Shown piece by piece: positions 46,481 to 57,995 of a stretch of DNA of 64,000 bases. The position numbers and the translations under genes were made by a program. Positions within the stretch are counted from its first letter, which is position 1. The number at the start of each line of letters is the position of its first letter. The notes below the pieces were generated by a model. The model searched no databases and was not told where the DNA came from. It saw only the letters and a list, made by a program, of their open reading frames with translations. Source of the stretch: Psilocybe azurescens (taxonomy: Eukaryota > Basidiomycota > Agaricomycetes > Agaricales > Agrocybaceae); assembly GCA_023853785.1 (NCBI GenBank), contig JAJIRX010000574.1, forward strand, positions 33,805-97,804, written 5' to 3'.

Positions 46481-47971
46481 AAGAGGCCGCTACTACTTAA
46501 TATAACTCTCATCTTTTGCTGATTCTTTTGTGTCTAAAGTTGTGAGTGCTCACTGAACCTCGACTTTAGGCCTGTTATAATCATTACCTTTATCTGTATA
46601 TACCCACCATGTATTCGACGATCTGGTTTCCTCACATAACACACCGAAAGTGTCGTTATTCAGTAGAGTTTTACAACTGATCTATAGTTTTACGCCGCCT
46701 ATATTGAATACAAATGCAATGTCAATTTATCATACACGGTCGACTATTTCTTCAGGAATCTTCAAGAGTTATCATTTTGGCATCGAGCTGAGGTGAGCTA
46801 GAGGATTTGTTTAATCGTATGTGCTGGCGTGTTCGAGCTGAACCACGTTTGCTGCTTCAGCGTGTTTTAATAGTTTGCCGCATAGACATCTTAATCAAAT
46901 CACCGTGAACTTCGTATCTTGGGTGAGTATCTGTTGTTATTCGGTAGCGCCCGTTGAACATTATGCGATGAAGGGATATCTCAATCGACCTACATATGTA
47001 ATATGTTGCTGAGCATTACATCCCTCTTGCAAATTTTGCTTCTTTCGAGCTCATATATGTTTCAAGTCTGTTGTTGTTTTCTAAACCAGGACTACACATA
47101 ACTCGACTTATTTTTAGACATATAATTGCAGTCTATTTTACTAAGACACCTTGCCTTGCATCCTCCAGCAAACGTTGCGGCGCCTTGAGTGATCTTACGG
47201 CGGGTCCCTCATGAGTAGTAGTAGCTTCTGAATTCCCTGTGAGCTATACCGATAAGTAGATTGATCATGAGTCTGGGAATGTGCTAGTCTGAAGTTTATT
47301 TGGTATCCATGTGTGTCGTAAAATGAATGCTGCTGGCTACTTCTTTATAGCCTCTCTATCAGCTTGAGTGCATCTATATAGTCCGAGGTCCCACAAAGAA
47401 CAAGAGAAACCGTGAGCGAACCTCACATTCTTAGCTAAAAATAATACTAGAGATGTTACAGAGGTCTAAATTTAAGTAAGCTGCACAAACTTTTAAAATC
47501 ATAACTACGGGCAGCCGAGCATTTGTTGTGCTAATTTTAAGTTCCACCACACCTGACATGATGTGCTTTATTTGAGAACAAGAAAGTACACAGAGCTGTG
47601 TACCGGTCTCCAACATAGTGTTAGGATATATGTATTTTCAATCCGCACATCTCACGTCTCGAGTAGCGTATCCATGTCAACTGAGGAAAAAGAGCGGTTT
47701 GATTGATATTCTGACTGATGCATACACAAGTCCCTGTCGGCCTGGAAGTTAGAAAACAAAAACATCGATGTGGGTTCGCCAATGAACCTGTCAACTGAAT
47801 ACAATACTGGTATCCATGACTCTACCACAGCATTCACTCTCCCAAAACCACACAGCTCATCGTCTTTGTGAAGTAATACTTACAGTGAAAAATATAAATA
47901 CAGACTGCATACTTCAAAACTTTGCATAAATCAGAAACCCTACTGCCATTAATCTCACATATCTCTACCAA
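46481..47971. other. Gene-poor region with faint mS25-like fragment
   Basis: Around 46,760-46,830 a short stretch (TTTGGCATCGAGCTGAGGTGAGCTA) resembles the minus strand of mS25 exon 1. Otherwise nothing is recognised. Confidence 0.4.
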
Positions 47972-50203
47972 ATGACTTCTAAAGCTTCCCAGACGCAATT
48001 GAGACCTAGCGTCGAGCGACGGAAGAGGACCCACAGCCAAACACAGGACGACATCGATTCGGATCAGCGTACCTGCGACTCCGCGTTGGCAATCAATCCA
48101 GGCCTATTGGCCATTGAACAGTTCTTCCAACAACCGTCTAAATTATTCTCAAAAGCCGACCATCATACGGACTCTCCTCAGACTCGATCATATCACTTTT
48201 TTGACCTCCATCTTCATCCGGATTTGCGCCTCAAGGAGGTAGTTATTCTTGATAACCTTCTGGATAACTTGTCCCGGTCTTGCGATAAAGTCATCCAAGA
48301 ACGCCTTGCCTTTCTTGCCAATGCAGAACCACTCCCTGAGTCTCGCAAAAGAGAGGAAAGGTACCACAGTTGTCAAAAACGAGGACACCCTTGTGCATGG
48401 GTATCAAAAACTCAACAAGCAATATCTGAAAATAGCTTCTGGCCTTGTTTTCCAGATCGATTGGGAAACTATCTTTGATATGACGACTGGGGATACAGAC
48501 AGAAAAGAGGCAATTGCAGACGCTTTCATGACCTTTGATGACGAGCATGCTGAGAAGTATCTCTCCGAGGACGACTTATCTAACATTGCACTCCTTCGCA
48601 AGTACCTTCTCGACACTTTTATTATATGGGAGTTTAAAAGTCTTACCTGTGGCCCGAGTATCATGGAAAATATTCCTCTCTTTGAAGGCAAATTCACTTG
48701 GACCGCCTGCGAGGAAAGATCTGACCACGACGAGAGCTCGACTACATGCAACTCCCCGCTGGTTCCCATCGAACTAATGGAATGCTCCTGGTTACTGGCC
48801 GACAAACAGGACCTGATTCCACAATTATAGAGCAGCTCATAGAGAATTCAGGGTGTAGCAGGGATCAGCTCTCCAAACGTCCACGAAGAGAGATTGAGCT
48901 CCTTACAAAATCAGACTCGGTGAAGGTATCCTGTGTCTATCAACAGGCAAGTAGCACTTCAAACCCATTTCATTTCAGATCTTTGCCCGCTCATCTTTTT
49001 ATTGATTTAGTGTTGGACTCAATTAGTCGCTGAAGATGCATCAATCGGTGTAATATCTGTTGGTAATGAAGAGTACATCGTAATGCGGCACAGAGGAACA
49101 CAGACCCTGTATCTTTCGCCGTTGATCAAGTGCACCACGGATACATGTCCTAGCCATTCGAAGATTCTGATTGCATGCTACATGCTGGGATTCAATGATG
49201 CACTGGAACGCGCGCAAAAGTTGGAAACTATAATGAATTCTCCCAGCGCTATCTTTCCAGAGAGGTATCAATTAAAGCTCGACAAACTACCATCTTATGT
49301 GAAGAACAACCTACAACTGGCCGCTTGGCCAAAGAATAACGACCAGGTAATCTCCATTCTACATAACATTGAAATTTCAACTCACGATCTTGACGATAAA
49401 GGCCATAATTCTATCTTTACAGGAACAACGTGAACTTTGTCTTCGCTTTCATGATGAGAAAGTTTCTGGGATTTTAGGTGGCCCTGGCTTTGCGAACATG
49501 TGGATTTTGCGCAAGAATTTGGATAGCTCATTACACACCAAGCCGAAAGGTGGAGACAACTCTGAAGAATTGGATACGGACGTGAAACCCAACACCCCTC
49601 TATTTCTCGACTTCCAGGGACGCATACCACTTGTCGGAAAAACCTACCCAGTATATTTGGGCGTTATCGACAAGGACTCAAACATCCCAAAGTATTATTC
49701 GAAGCCGATGCTCTTGAAAATGGCTCGAAATGCAGTAGAATGTAATGCCCTCGAGAAAGAGCATGAGATCTACAAGCAGCTCCAAGCTAAAGGGGTCAAG
49801 GCAATAGTGCCCATGCACGGATTATTCTCATCTCCCGGTCTTCCTAATCATAGGATCTTACTCTTAGAAGATGGAGGGAAGACTGTCACAGTGCGACAAA
49901 ATAACAAGACACACAAAACGCATTTAACTAATTTCCGGTGTGTATATGCTTATATCTTTAGAACACTGCGCCTGACATATCTTGCTTAGGGACAAATATC
50001 TCCAAGCGTTGGCCGAGTTTCACCACAAAAACATTGCGATCAGGAATATCATGAATGACCACATTCTTATGAATGATAATCACAAAGTGGCGTTGATAAG
50101 CCTGGCTTCTGTCTCTTTCTCTCCATCATCCGACGACATGGAGTCAGATACTGATACTTTCCAAAAGGCAATAGTTCACTCCAATCTCGGCAGGAAACGA
50201 TAG
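47972..50203 (+). CDS. Kinase-like family member D (divergent, predicted pseudokinase)
   Basis: This is the most diverged member. The N-terminal part starts MTSKASQTQL (47,972) with a Ser/Thr/Arg-rich leader and a helical domain (FFDLHLHPDLRLKEVVIL; IDWETIFDMTTGDTDRKEAI). The middle domain shows VGNEEYIVMRHRGTQTLYLS, parallel to the family GRYERIGIRHRxSQTLYLS. The C-terminal part has HEIYKQLQ, IVPMHGLFSS and ILLLEDGGK. The would-be catalytic loop reads HKNIAIRNIMNDH and the DFG site ISLAS, so no kinase activity is expected. Frame changes near 48,355 and 48,780 may be errors or decay. Introns are likely at about 48,930-49,030, 49,348-49,420 and 49,935-49,988. Confidence 0.6.
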
Positions 50204-50574
50204 ATGGTACTACTTAATAACATATGCGCACAGTAGTAACTGTTAGCATAAGAAGAACATTCAAAACTTGTAGCCTAGTTAAGCAGGTCTCTTTGCCATT
50301 GAATATAGCTCATTGATTATCTTGCCGATTGTGAGCGTCTTATCATGCTCTTGACCAATGACAAAGTATGCCGAGCCATGATAAAAATAGAATTATCAAC
50401 CACCAAAGTTCCCAAAACGGTCACGGTGGTTTTCATCATTGGGTGAGAAGCCATCATGGGACAACAAACAACGTCAGATGGTCTTTTGCACCGTACCACA
50501 GCTTACCACAGAACCATCTCACTACGCCATTGCTTTCTGTTCGCAATACCTTCGCAGCCTGCGTGAGGAACACC
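50204..50574. other. Spacer
   Basis: This is upstream of member E. Similarity to the left arm starts only at its start codon region. Nothing recognised. Confidence 0.35.
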
Positions 50575-50584
50575 CATTTACAAA

Positions 50585-52677
50585 ATGCCACCTGCAGAGG
50601 AGTCATTCCAGTCTCTCGTGAACAAAACTTTTAACACTAATTACAACGCCGGAATAACCCAAATCCTGAACGGACTACCAGAAGAATCGGTTGCGCCACC
50701 ATTCGAGTTCTATGATAGACATATTAGCCCAAATCACATCCTGAAGAATGTGGTGTATCTTCCTTCCATCGTTCATCTACTATCCAAAACCTGTGACAAT
50801 GCAGTTCGAGACTTCATCACCAACGACCATAAATTCTCCTACGATGGATACGATTTCGACCTAGAAATGCCAAAAGAGAAATTCAAGGATGCACGTTCTG
50901 TGGGAACGTACTATTCTGATAATGTGGGGAAATCAGTGAAGCCTACATGTCGAAGTTATGCATACACCCGTACCTTGACACTTGGGAGTCTGTCTTCCAA
51001 TTTCAACAAGACATATCGAACAAAACTTTCTATAGGTCCGAAGGGTATCTTTGTTTATTCATGGAGCCCTTTCGTGACTTTTTCTCGGAGAGTATGAAGG
51101 AAGGGTTGCCCATATCAACGCAGGTCGCACTACGGGAGCTATTCGACAAATATCCCAGACAGGCTATGTGGCATTTCTTCCCCATGCTAGACACATTCAC
51201 GACAATTCTTCGCAATGTGACAAAAGACATCAAGTTTAATTGGGAAACGGCTCGGACCAAGGGATACGAAATTAAAACACACATAGGGCTCCCCCCTGAC
51301 GGCGAAGCACTCACAAAGAAGCTACATGTTAGCAAAATGTCCAGGAATCGCAAATTTGAACCACACCCCTTGGCTACTAAGAAGACCGTGAATAAAGCGA
51401 GCAAGAGGGTAACCCCACCACAAAACCCAACGAGATCGTCTTATCGACCAGATTTCCGGCATTATCTGCAACATGTAAGTGATGCGAGAGACAAACTTCT
51501 ATTTCTACTTTCTGATAACCCCTGTTAGGCCTGGGCACAGGCTGCAATCTACGATACAACATTTATTATCTTCAATTGCGGACGGTACCAGCGAATTGGA
51601 ATTCGACACAGAGCCTCTCAGACGCTTTACCTTTCTGGAGTGATCGACACTGTCAATATTCAAGATCCACATTATATGAAGCTAAATCTTGGCTTACTCA
51701 TTTCCATTGTTAGAGACGCGTTAGAACGAAAGAACCTCGTGGACGGACTCGCGACAAAATATGGGTACAACAATATCAAGAAGCGTTCCGCAGATAATTT
51801 GGAGGATAAAGAAATCCCGAAGTCCAAGCGGCAGAAGCAAGCAAGTGGCCTATTTAAATGTAACGATATTGTGAGTTATTCTACCTTTTATTGACGCAAT
51901 TGATGTCAAACCCCTCGATTAGCTGTTCAAGGAGTTGGTTCATCGAAAATTGGCCCTTGTCAGTCTGGATTATAATGCCCTTTGTTCGCCAGTACCCTCT
52001 TCGTTCATACGGATTGGAGAGTCATGCATGCGCAATTCGCCTACAGAAGGCACGGATTGGACAAATGATGAGTGTCGGCAGAAAAATTACACTAACCAGG
52101 AGTACTTTATCCTCAAACTGCTAGCGCCCATTGGTAGTGGGGCAATTGGCGTTGCTCACCCTGCTCAAGCCCAACTTACTTTGGAGTCGGGGGAAGTTTT
52201 GGAGGGTAATCTTGTCTTTAAAATGGCGTTTACAGAGGAACGGCAACAGAAGCTAAAACATGAATTTGAGATGTACTGCCGCATATCTCGTGCAGAGGGA
52301 ATCGAAGGGGTCGTTGACGTCCATGGCCTATTTCATGACTTTGAATCCGGTACAATGGGTATGCTTATGGGTGATGGAGGTCGAAACCTTCGCCAGCGGG
52401 AAATGGAGCGCATGGGAGCGTACGCGGAACAAGTGACTACAACATGGCGCGAAAAGTAAACATCTACTGCTTTCTCTCGATACCATCGCTTACATTTACT
52501 GTTATATTGTTTAGGAAGGCTTACAAAAACGCCCTAGCGAGTCTTCACAAAGCAGGTATCTGCCACTATGATATCAGAGCCGATAATCTACTTATAAATT
52601 CGGATGGTCGAGTGTCCATCGTTGATTTCGACCGTGCTGATTGGGAGTGCGCGGTACACGGCTGGAAACCGAGTTAA
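50585..52677 (+). CDS. Kinase-like family member E
   Basis: Four exons: 50,585-51,474, 51,529-51,870, 51,923-52,457 and 52,515-52,677, all with GT-AG introns of 52-57 bases. The start is MPPAEESFQSLVNKTF. The N-terminal domain includes PPFEFYDRHISPNHILK, LCIHPYLDTWESVFQF and AMWHFFPMLDTFTTIL. The middle domain has SYRPDFRHYLQHAWAQAA and IIFNCGRYQRIGIRHR. The kinase-like domain keeps the glycine loop (GSGAIGV), Lys (VFKMAF), HGLFHDFESG, HYDIRADN and VDFDRAD. Length is about 640 residues. One base is missing at GTGGGGAAATC (near 50,930), shared with B. A G-run one base shorter than in B near 52,650 truncates the tail. The role is unknown; catalysis is possible because the key residues remain. 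Confidence 0.75.
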
Positions 52678-52744
52678 GATGCTTGAATGACGTCCTTGAC
52701 AGGAAATATAGGTATGGCATGTATTATTGATGCTCAATTACTTT

Positions 52745-52772
52745 ATCTATATCTATATCTATATCTATACCC
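52745..52772. repeat. ATCTAT microsatellite, expanded relative to the left arm
   Basis: About four TATCTA/TATATC units lie here. The matching site in the left arm (about 39,155-39,180) is shorter and interrupted. It marks divergence between the duplicate arms. Confidence 0.7.
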
Positions 52773-52829
52773 TATTCGTGTTTGCGCATCTCAATGGAAC
52801 TTACCATCTTTTCTACCGTGCTCCGTTGA

Positions 52830-53298
52830 TTAGCTTCCAAGGTACAGTGAGTATGGCCCGATATTTCTTGTTGTCGAAAACGAATTCTAAAAGCGAATAG
52901 GGGTTTGTGCGGAGACTCTTGCGTGGAGAGATAATTACTATAGCGCCCCGAGACGGAACATGTGAAAACAATGAGCAGGCTGCAATAGCAAAACGACCTA
53001 ATCTAGAAGCACAGTGATATCTGGATATGTCTCTGTCTCCTTGAGCTTGAACTTGCTCCACTGTTTGATCGAATTTTAACATAAAATCAGCCTCCAGAGG
53101 TTCGAGGTTGTAATTGGGTGTGACAGTGGACTGGCTGACTGATGGGGGACGATTGCGAATAACCTAGCCCAGCAGACGATGGTCCTCAGAGGAGTCTCAA
53201 CGACACAGGAGTAATTGGTTTCGGGCCACACAAGCTGGCTTCAACGAAGGCTTCAGGTCCGGGTCGTCCTCATGTCCGTCACAGCAGGGATGTACCTT
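52830..53298 (-). pseudogene. VPS27 fragment (right arm copy)
   Basis: The minus strand encodes [20 protein letters not shown] and flanking pieces, as in the left-arm copy at 38,616-39,090. It ends at the junction with the 53,299 element. Confidence 0.8.
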
Positions 53299-53692
53299 TG
53301 TCGGAAAAATCAAGATTAACAAGTTTGTACCGACAGGCGCCAATGAGTGTATATCAGACCGTCAGCTTGAGGGGTAGTTTATGAGCGTTAGTTGTTGCCT
53401 TTCAAGTTTACGAGTCCTCACCAGCCTAATCAATTTTATTGGCACCAGCGGTCGCCAACAAGTCCAACAGGTGCCGATCACACCGATGAGCGCTAAGAGG
53501 CTTTGAAACAACTTACGGCCAGTTACGATGCTTATCGGCTTTGATAACAAGTAGACATTCTCAATGTGATAGCCATTAGGGTGTAATAGGAATAAAAATC
53601 ATTTCAGACTAATGTTAATTTACAAAGTAACAATGATATAATTGAATATTGAACACTAGGCGTTACCATTTACCCCATTCTCATTCACAGGT

Positions 53693-54162
53693 CTTCGTCC
53701 TCCTCAGAATCGCCTTCCAGTGAGTCCACTGCCGGTTTCACACCTCTATCATCTGCACTCGATTTTTCACTCGCGCCGACTAAGCTTGAACCTGAATTGG
53801 GGAAACCCGTGAATCCCATTCGTTAATGATATTAATGACATACTTTTTCTTTCGGCGGAGACTAGTCTCGAGAATCTTCAAGCATTCTTTGTGGTCCTCG
53901 ATGTAGTGGATACCGGTGATTTTTTCAATAGCCTGAAGTGTATCGTCGCTTGATAACACCCAGCGAGTCTGAAATTTGAAGTCAGTTGATTTATTACGGA
54001 GCGTGCTATTGATACTTACCAATATACCTTCCAGTTGAACCTTGTCAAGATCCAATATTTCAATATTTCAACGCTCACCTTATCCAATTCGGCTGGGTTG
54101 GTACTGTTTGTATGGGGATATTCTGACTGAGAGTCTGACTGTAAGCGACTTTGCAATGGCAT
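53693..54162 (-). CDS. Small spliced hypothetical gene inside the TIR element
   Basis: The start MPLQSRLQSDSQSEY (54,162) is followed by ELDK, a 38-base segment bounded by GTGAGC and ACAAG, VQLEGIL, an intron with GTAAGT...TTTCAG, then TRWVLSSDDTLQAIEKITG and IHYIEDHKECLKILETSLRR. A third intron leads to an acidic C-terminus ending GDSEEDEDL. The product is about 110 residues: a compact helical domain plus an acidic tail. I do not recognise the family. Three well-formed introns argue that it is a real gene. It lies fully within the 53,299-54,937 insertion, so it may be cargo. Confidence 0.5.
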
Positions 54163-54184
54163 ATTGTGAGAGGGAGTAAAGTGG

Positions 54185-54586
54185 GTGGCGGTTCGTGGGG
54201 CGTCCAGCAAGCTTTATATATGGCCAGTGCGCCATCATTTGTGGAGCCACATTCAGGCGCTCCACACTCCACACTGTTTGCATCGTGATGGAATAGGAAT
54301 CACCTATGCTGGTCTTGGAGGTCTTATACATTGCTGGCTTCTGTATGGAAAGGTGCTCGACCTGGCTCTCATTTATGGATTCTCGCGCAGCAAATGGAAG
54401 CCCAAATGGGATGCCGTGTACTACATAAGGACAAAGCTCATCACTCGTCCTGATGGAATACCTACTTCGTGGAGTTCTTCTTTGCCCGGTCAGGGTGAGC
54501 TATGGGTTATTCGGATATATTCTTCCGAGAAAACTACTAGTTTACCGCATACTGTATCAGAGAAATTATATATTCCCTATCTGTGA
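54185..54586 (+). CDS. Open reading frame inside the TIR element
   Basis: 133 codons, starting 22 bases beyond and divergent from the start of the minus-strand gene. The product is rich in Trp, His, Tyr and Leu (HIQALHTPHCLHRDGIGITY, IHCWLLYGKVLDLALIYGF). I do not recognise it. It may be a second cargo gene or chance. Confidence 0.3.
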   Translation: MAVRGASSKLYIWPVRHHLWSHIQALHTPHCLHRDGIGITYAGLGGLIHCWLLYGKVLDLALIYGFSRSKWKPKWDAVYYIRTKLITRPDGIPTSWSSSLPGQGELWVIRIYSSEKTTSLPHTVSEKLYIPYL

Positions 54587-54937
54587 CTTTGGACAGATAG
54601 GCCTTGAGGATTGGGTGGCGGGTTAGTTACAAGGCATCAATTGAGTTGTGGGCGGGGTGGCACAATGTTGCCTTGCACAGCAGTCAATGGGTATCAGTTG
54701 GCGGTCCCAGCTCTGGGAAGGTATTATGTATACCACACTGAGGCGCACCTACAAGAACTGCCAGTCGCTGGTACGTTCTATTTGTAAACTCGGGAGGACA
54801 AATAGTTACCTAAACTCGCAGACGGCGACTGACATCGATCTTCAGGTGGATATATGTTAAACTAGACATGCTTATCGGTGAATATCAGGACCGTTAGCGA
54901 TCTCAGTCCCAATTGGTAAACTGACAATTTTCCGACA

Positions 54938-55293
54938 TTGCATACTTAGTAGTTATCAAAGTGGTCATTTTAAAACGCGGGGGACACCAGGGGGGAAAGG
55001 GAGGCATTGACACCGGACAATGTCAGTTTTGGGGTAGGGTTGAGGTGGCTAAAAGTTTTAACCGTTAATGCCTGCTGGGAGGATTTCCGGTCCTGAAATA
55101 ATCTAGACGGAAGCGCGTCAAGAGGGCCAAGCGTCAATGGTAGCAAGAGTAAATTTCTGATTTTTTCTATTATTAGTCTTAGACAATCATAATAGGGATT
55201 CGACCTCCGATTTCGCTTCTTGTTTCACTTGCTACCTGCTTACTACCCCTTGACTGGATCTGACAATTTTCTGATGATTTGAAAAACAAACCT
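54938..55293 (-). pseudogene. mS25-like exon 1 fragment (right arm copy)
   Basis: On the minus strand it shares CTGACATTGTCCGGTGT and the TTTTAAAATGACCACTTTGA end with the left-arm fragment and with the intact exon at 44,714-44,862. It has no frame and no later exons. Confidence 0.75.
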
Positions 55294-55354
55294 ACATGAC
55301 TTAGATTGGAACCCAGTCTCCACCAGTGGGAATGACAGGTTTGCTCAAGCGCTT

Positions 55355-55425
55355 AGGCATCAGCCTCCAGAGGTTCAAAATCGTAATTAGGAATCTGTGA
55401 CAGAGTGGACTGGCTGACTAAATTA
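55355..55425 (-). pseudogene. Third, short VPS27 fragment
   Basis: CATCAGCCTCCAGAGGTTC followed by a diverged copy of VPS27 sequence (compare about 56,640-56,705). It lies just downstream of the real VPS27 stop. Confidence 0.65.
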
Positions 55426-55474
55426 TAATTAGCCGCTCATCGTATGTCATAACTAGAAAGCTACACAGAATAAA

Positions 55475-57995
55475 TTACAAATCAATCAACAACGCTTCCT
55501 TCCTCTCCTCTTTGTGTTCGAATTCAGAGGGTATTGAAGAGCTGTACGCGGAGAACGTAGGTTGAGGGACGGCAGTCGGGGCACTGGGGAACTGAGCCAG
55601 AGAAACAGAAGCTGGAGGCGGGGACGATACTTGATAGGGCTGTTGCTGCTGTGGAGGAGGAGCCTGATACTGTTGTCGTTGATACTGCGCTGGTGACTGT
55701 GCGGCTACCGTGTTACTTCTCCCAAGGTTAGATGGCGCACTAGGAGCGGAAGGTGTGTAAGCCACAGAATTATGTCGGTTCAATGACGATACAAATGATG
55801 GCTGGGCTTCAGGAGCTTGAGGAGTGGGTGGCTGGTAGACGGATGGGGGAGGAGGAGACTGAGGGATGGCAGAGGGAGGAGTTGATATTGAAGAAGGGGT
55901 TTGAACATACCCCGAATGGCTTGGAGTGTGACCTGCAGAAGCCGCGTACTGTTGGTACTGCTGCTGTTGGGCATATTGAGGAGACTGTAACGGTGGTGCG
56001 GAGACAGGAGACATTGGGGGTGGGGTGGCGCAGATACAGGGGCAGATGCGTATTGAGGTTGGTATGATGTCTGTTGAGGCGTCTGCTCGTGTTGTTGCTG
56101 CCACTGCTGCTGAGAAGGTTCGGGACGAGAGGAAGTCCGTAGCGTGGTTCCTGTATGGGAGGCACAGCAAAGGACATTGTAGGCGACAAAGGCTCCCTCC
56201 GAGGCTCAGCTGATGCATAGGCCGGTTGATTCTGTTGTGGTGGTGCCCATTGGTTATATCCATTAGGGGCATAGTTTGCGTTATAGGCTTGCTGCTGCTG
56301 ATACGGCGCGGGATTCACGGGCGCGGCTGTTGGTGTTCGCCATCGAGGCTGAGCCACTTGTTGCGAAAGAATTTGATCGTACAGTTTGACCGCCTGTGAT
56401 AATTGTTCGTGCATTTCTGAGAGCATCTCTGTGATGACACATCATTAGCTTCCAACCACCAAAGTCCAACTGAACGCCAACACTCACGTTCTTTCCTCCC
56501 CGTATCATCCAAACTGAGAGCCAATTTGGGTCTCAAACCGCTAACCTTCTCGTAAAGCTCCGAAACCGCTGGATATTTTGATAGGTCTCTGCCTCCTTGC
56601 GCCTGAACTTGCTCCACCGTTTGATTGAAGGTTAAGATGACATCAGCCTCCAGAGGTTCGAGATCGTAATTGGGGATTTGTGGAAGGGTGGACTGGCTGA
56701 CTGATGGAGGGTACGATTGAGAATAACCTGGTCCAGCATACGATGGCTCCTCGGAGCGCGGAGTTTCGGCGACTACAGGAGCACTTGGTTTCGGGGCATT
56801 AGCTTCTCGCAAACTGGCTTCAATGGCGGCCCTGAGGTCCGGATCGTCCTCGTCATCCGCCACAGCAGCCTTTCGGCTCGGATATGTACTTCGGTCGATG
56901 ATGGGTGGCTCAGAGTACCCCCATTTTGTGGGGAAGGCTGAGAAGGCACGTATCCAGAACGAGCATGTCCACTTGTACCATGAACTTCTTGGAGTGAAAG
57001 CTGAATGGCTCTTTGGAGCTCGGCATCTGCCAATTCACGTGCGCTCTTGTGACGATGACCATGAAGGCTGGTAGAGTGACGATGACCTCTGTCACTGTGC
57101 GTTCATTTAGTAATGCTCAGGATGTTCTCCATGAAATCACTTACGTCTTTTCAGCCTTCTTCGTAAGCTTTGAATGGCACCCATCGCACACTCTGACTTC
57201 TTGTGCGATGCCAAAGTGAGGTAATGCCATAGTCTTCGAGGAACATGCTTGATCAAAGACCTGGCCGCAGTTTCTACAATGATGTTTGCGATTGGTGAAA
57301 CTGAAAGGAGTACGACAACGAAGGCATAGGTCGGAATCGATCCATTCGGGGGCAGTCATTGTATCGACCATTGCAGAGTTGGCAATTGCCATATCTTTTG
57401 GCGGGAATTTATAGCCTAACAACATCATCGCGTCATTGCTTTGAGACTCGGTATGCACCACAACTCACCTTCGTTGGTCAATGTCTTGTAGACCTGGCCC
57501 ACGTAGCTCAACGTTGGCTTTCCTTCAAAAGCAATGCTCCAGTTCTGTACAAGACGCAGAATCATCTCTTTGACATCGTGATTGAGCGCTGGCATTTTCA
57601 AGATGGAAACGAGGTTGTCCATGAACTCTCTTGAAGCAACTTCAGCGAGGAACAAGTCCCCGCCATTCTTTATACAAATGTCTGTCAACTGCGGTATATC
57701 AGTAAAAGTTTGATTTGTCACGAAGTGAGGGCTGCCTACACTTAACGCCAACAATTGTACGTTCGGATTCTTATGATTGAGCCGACGTTTCAGAGCACGC
57801 ATAGCATCCTTGGCTGGCACAGATTTCGAGCGGATTTGGTCGCATATTTCAAGGTTGAGAGCGATATCTTCTCCTCCTGCGGGTAAGAGTTCTGACGTTG
57901 CTTTGTCTGAATGGCATATGTCAATACGTATTCACCCCAGATCGTAAGTACCCCTGGAGCTCACCAATTGCATCATCAAGCTGAGAGCTCCCCAT
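55475..57995 (-). CDS. VPS27: VPS27, ESCRT-0 subunit
   Basis: Vps27 (with Hse1) recognises ubiquitinated cargo on endosomes and recruits ESCRT-I and clathrin. The start is at 57,995 ([10 protein letters not shown], then [20 protein letters not shown] after an intron). The VHS domain shows [20 protein letters not shown] and [20 protein letters not shown] (about 57,620-57,830). The FYVE zinc finger has [20 protein letters not shown] with HHCRNCG (about 57,230-57,350). Two ubiquitin-interacting motifs are [14 protein letters not shown] (about 57,000-57,030) and [15 protein letters not shown] (about 56,800-56,850). The C-terminal half is Gln/Pro-rich with PSAP motifs, which bind Vps23, and ends in a clathrin box, LLIDL. 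Two single-base gaps (near 56,130 and a C-run near 56,015) are needed to join frames. Confidence 0.9.

Larger units (their letters stand above)
53299..54937. mobile_element. 1.64-kb element with TGTCGGAAAA inverted termini
   Basis: The left end TGTCGGAAAAATC and right end (reverse complement TGTCGGAAAATTG) form a 10-bp perfect inverted repeat with weaker similarity beyond. The other arm of the duplication lacks this segment: there GATGTACCTT runs straight into GCACACTTAG. The insertion therefore postdates the duplication and appears to have duplicated only TT. The inside holds a small spliced minus-strand gene and a plus-strand open frame. Confidence 0.75.
50575..55293. repeat. Right arm of inverted segmental duplication
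   Basis: This is the inverted counterpart of 38,240-41,345: kinase-like gene E, a VPS27 fragment, then an mS25 fragment. A 1.64-kb element (53,299-54,937) separates the two fragments; in the left arm they are contiguous. Confidence 0.85.
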
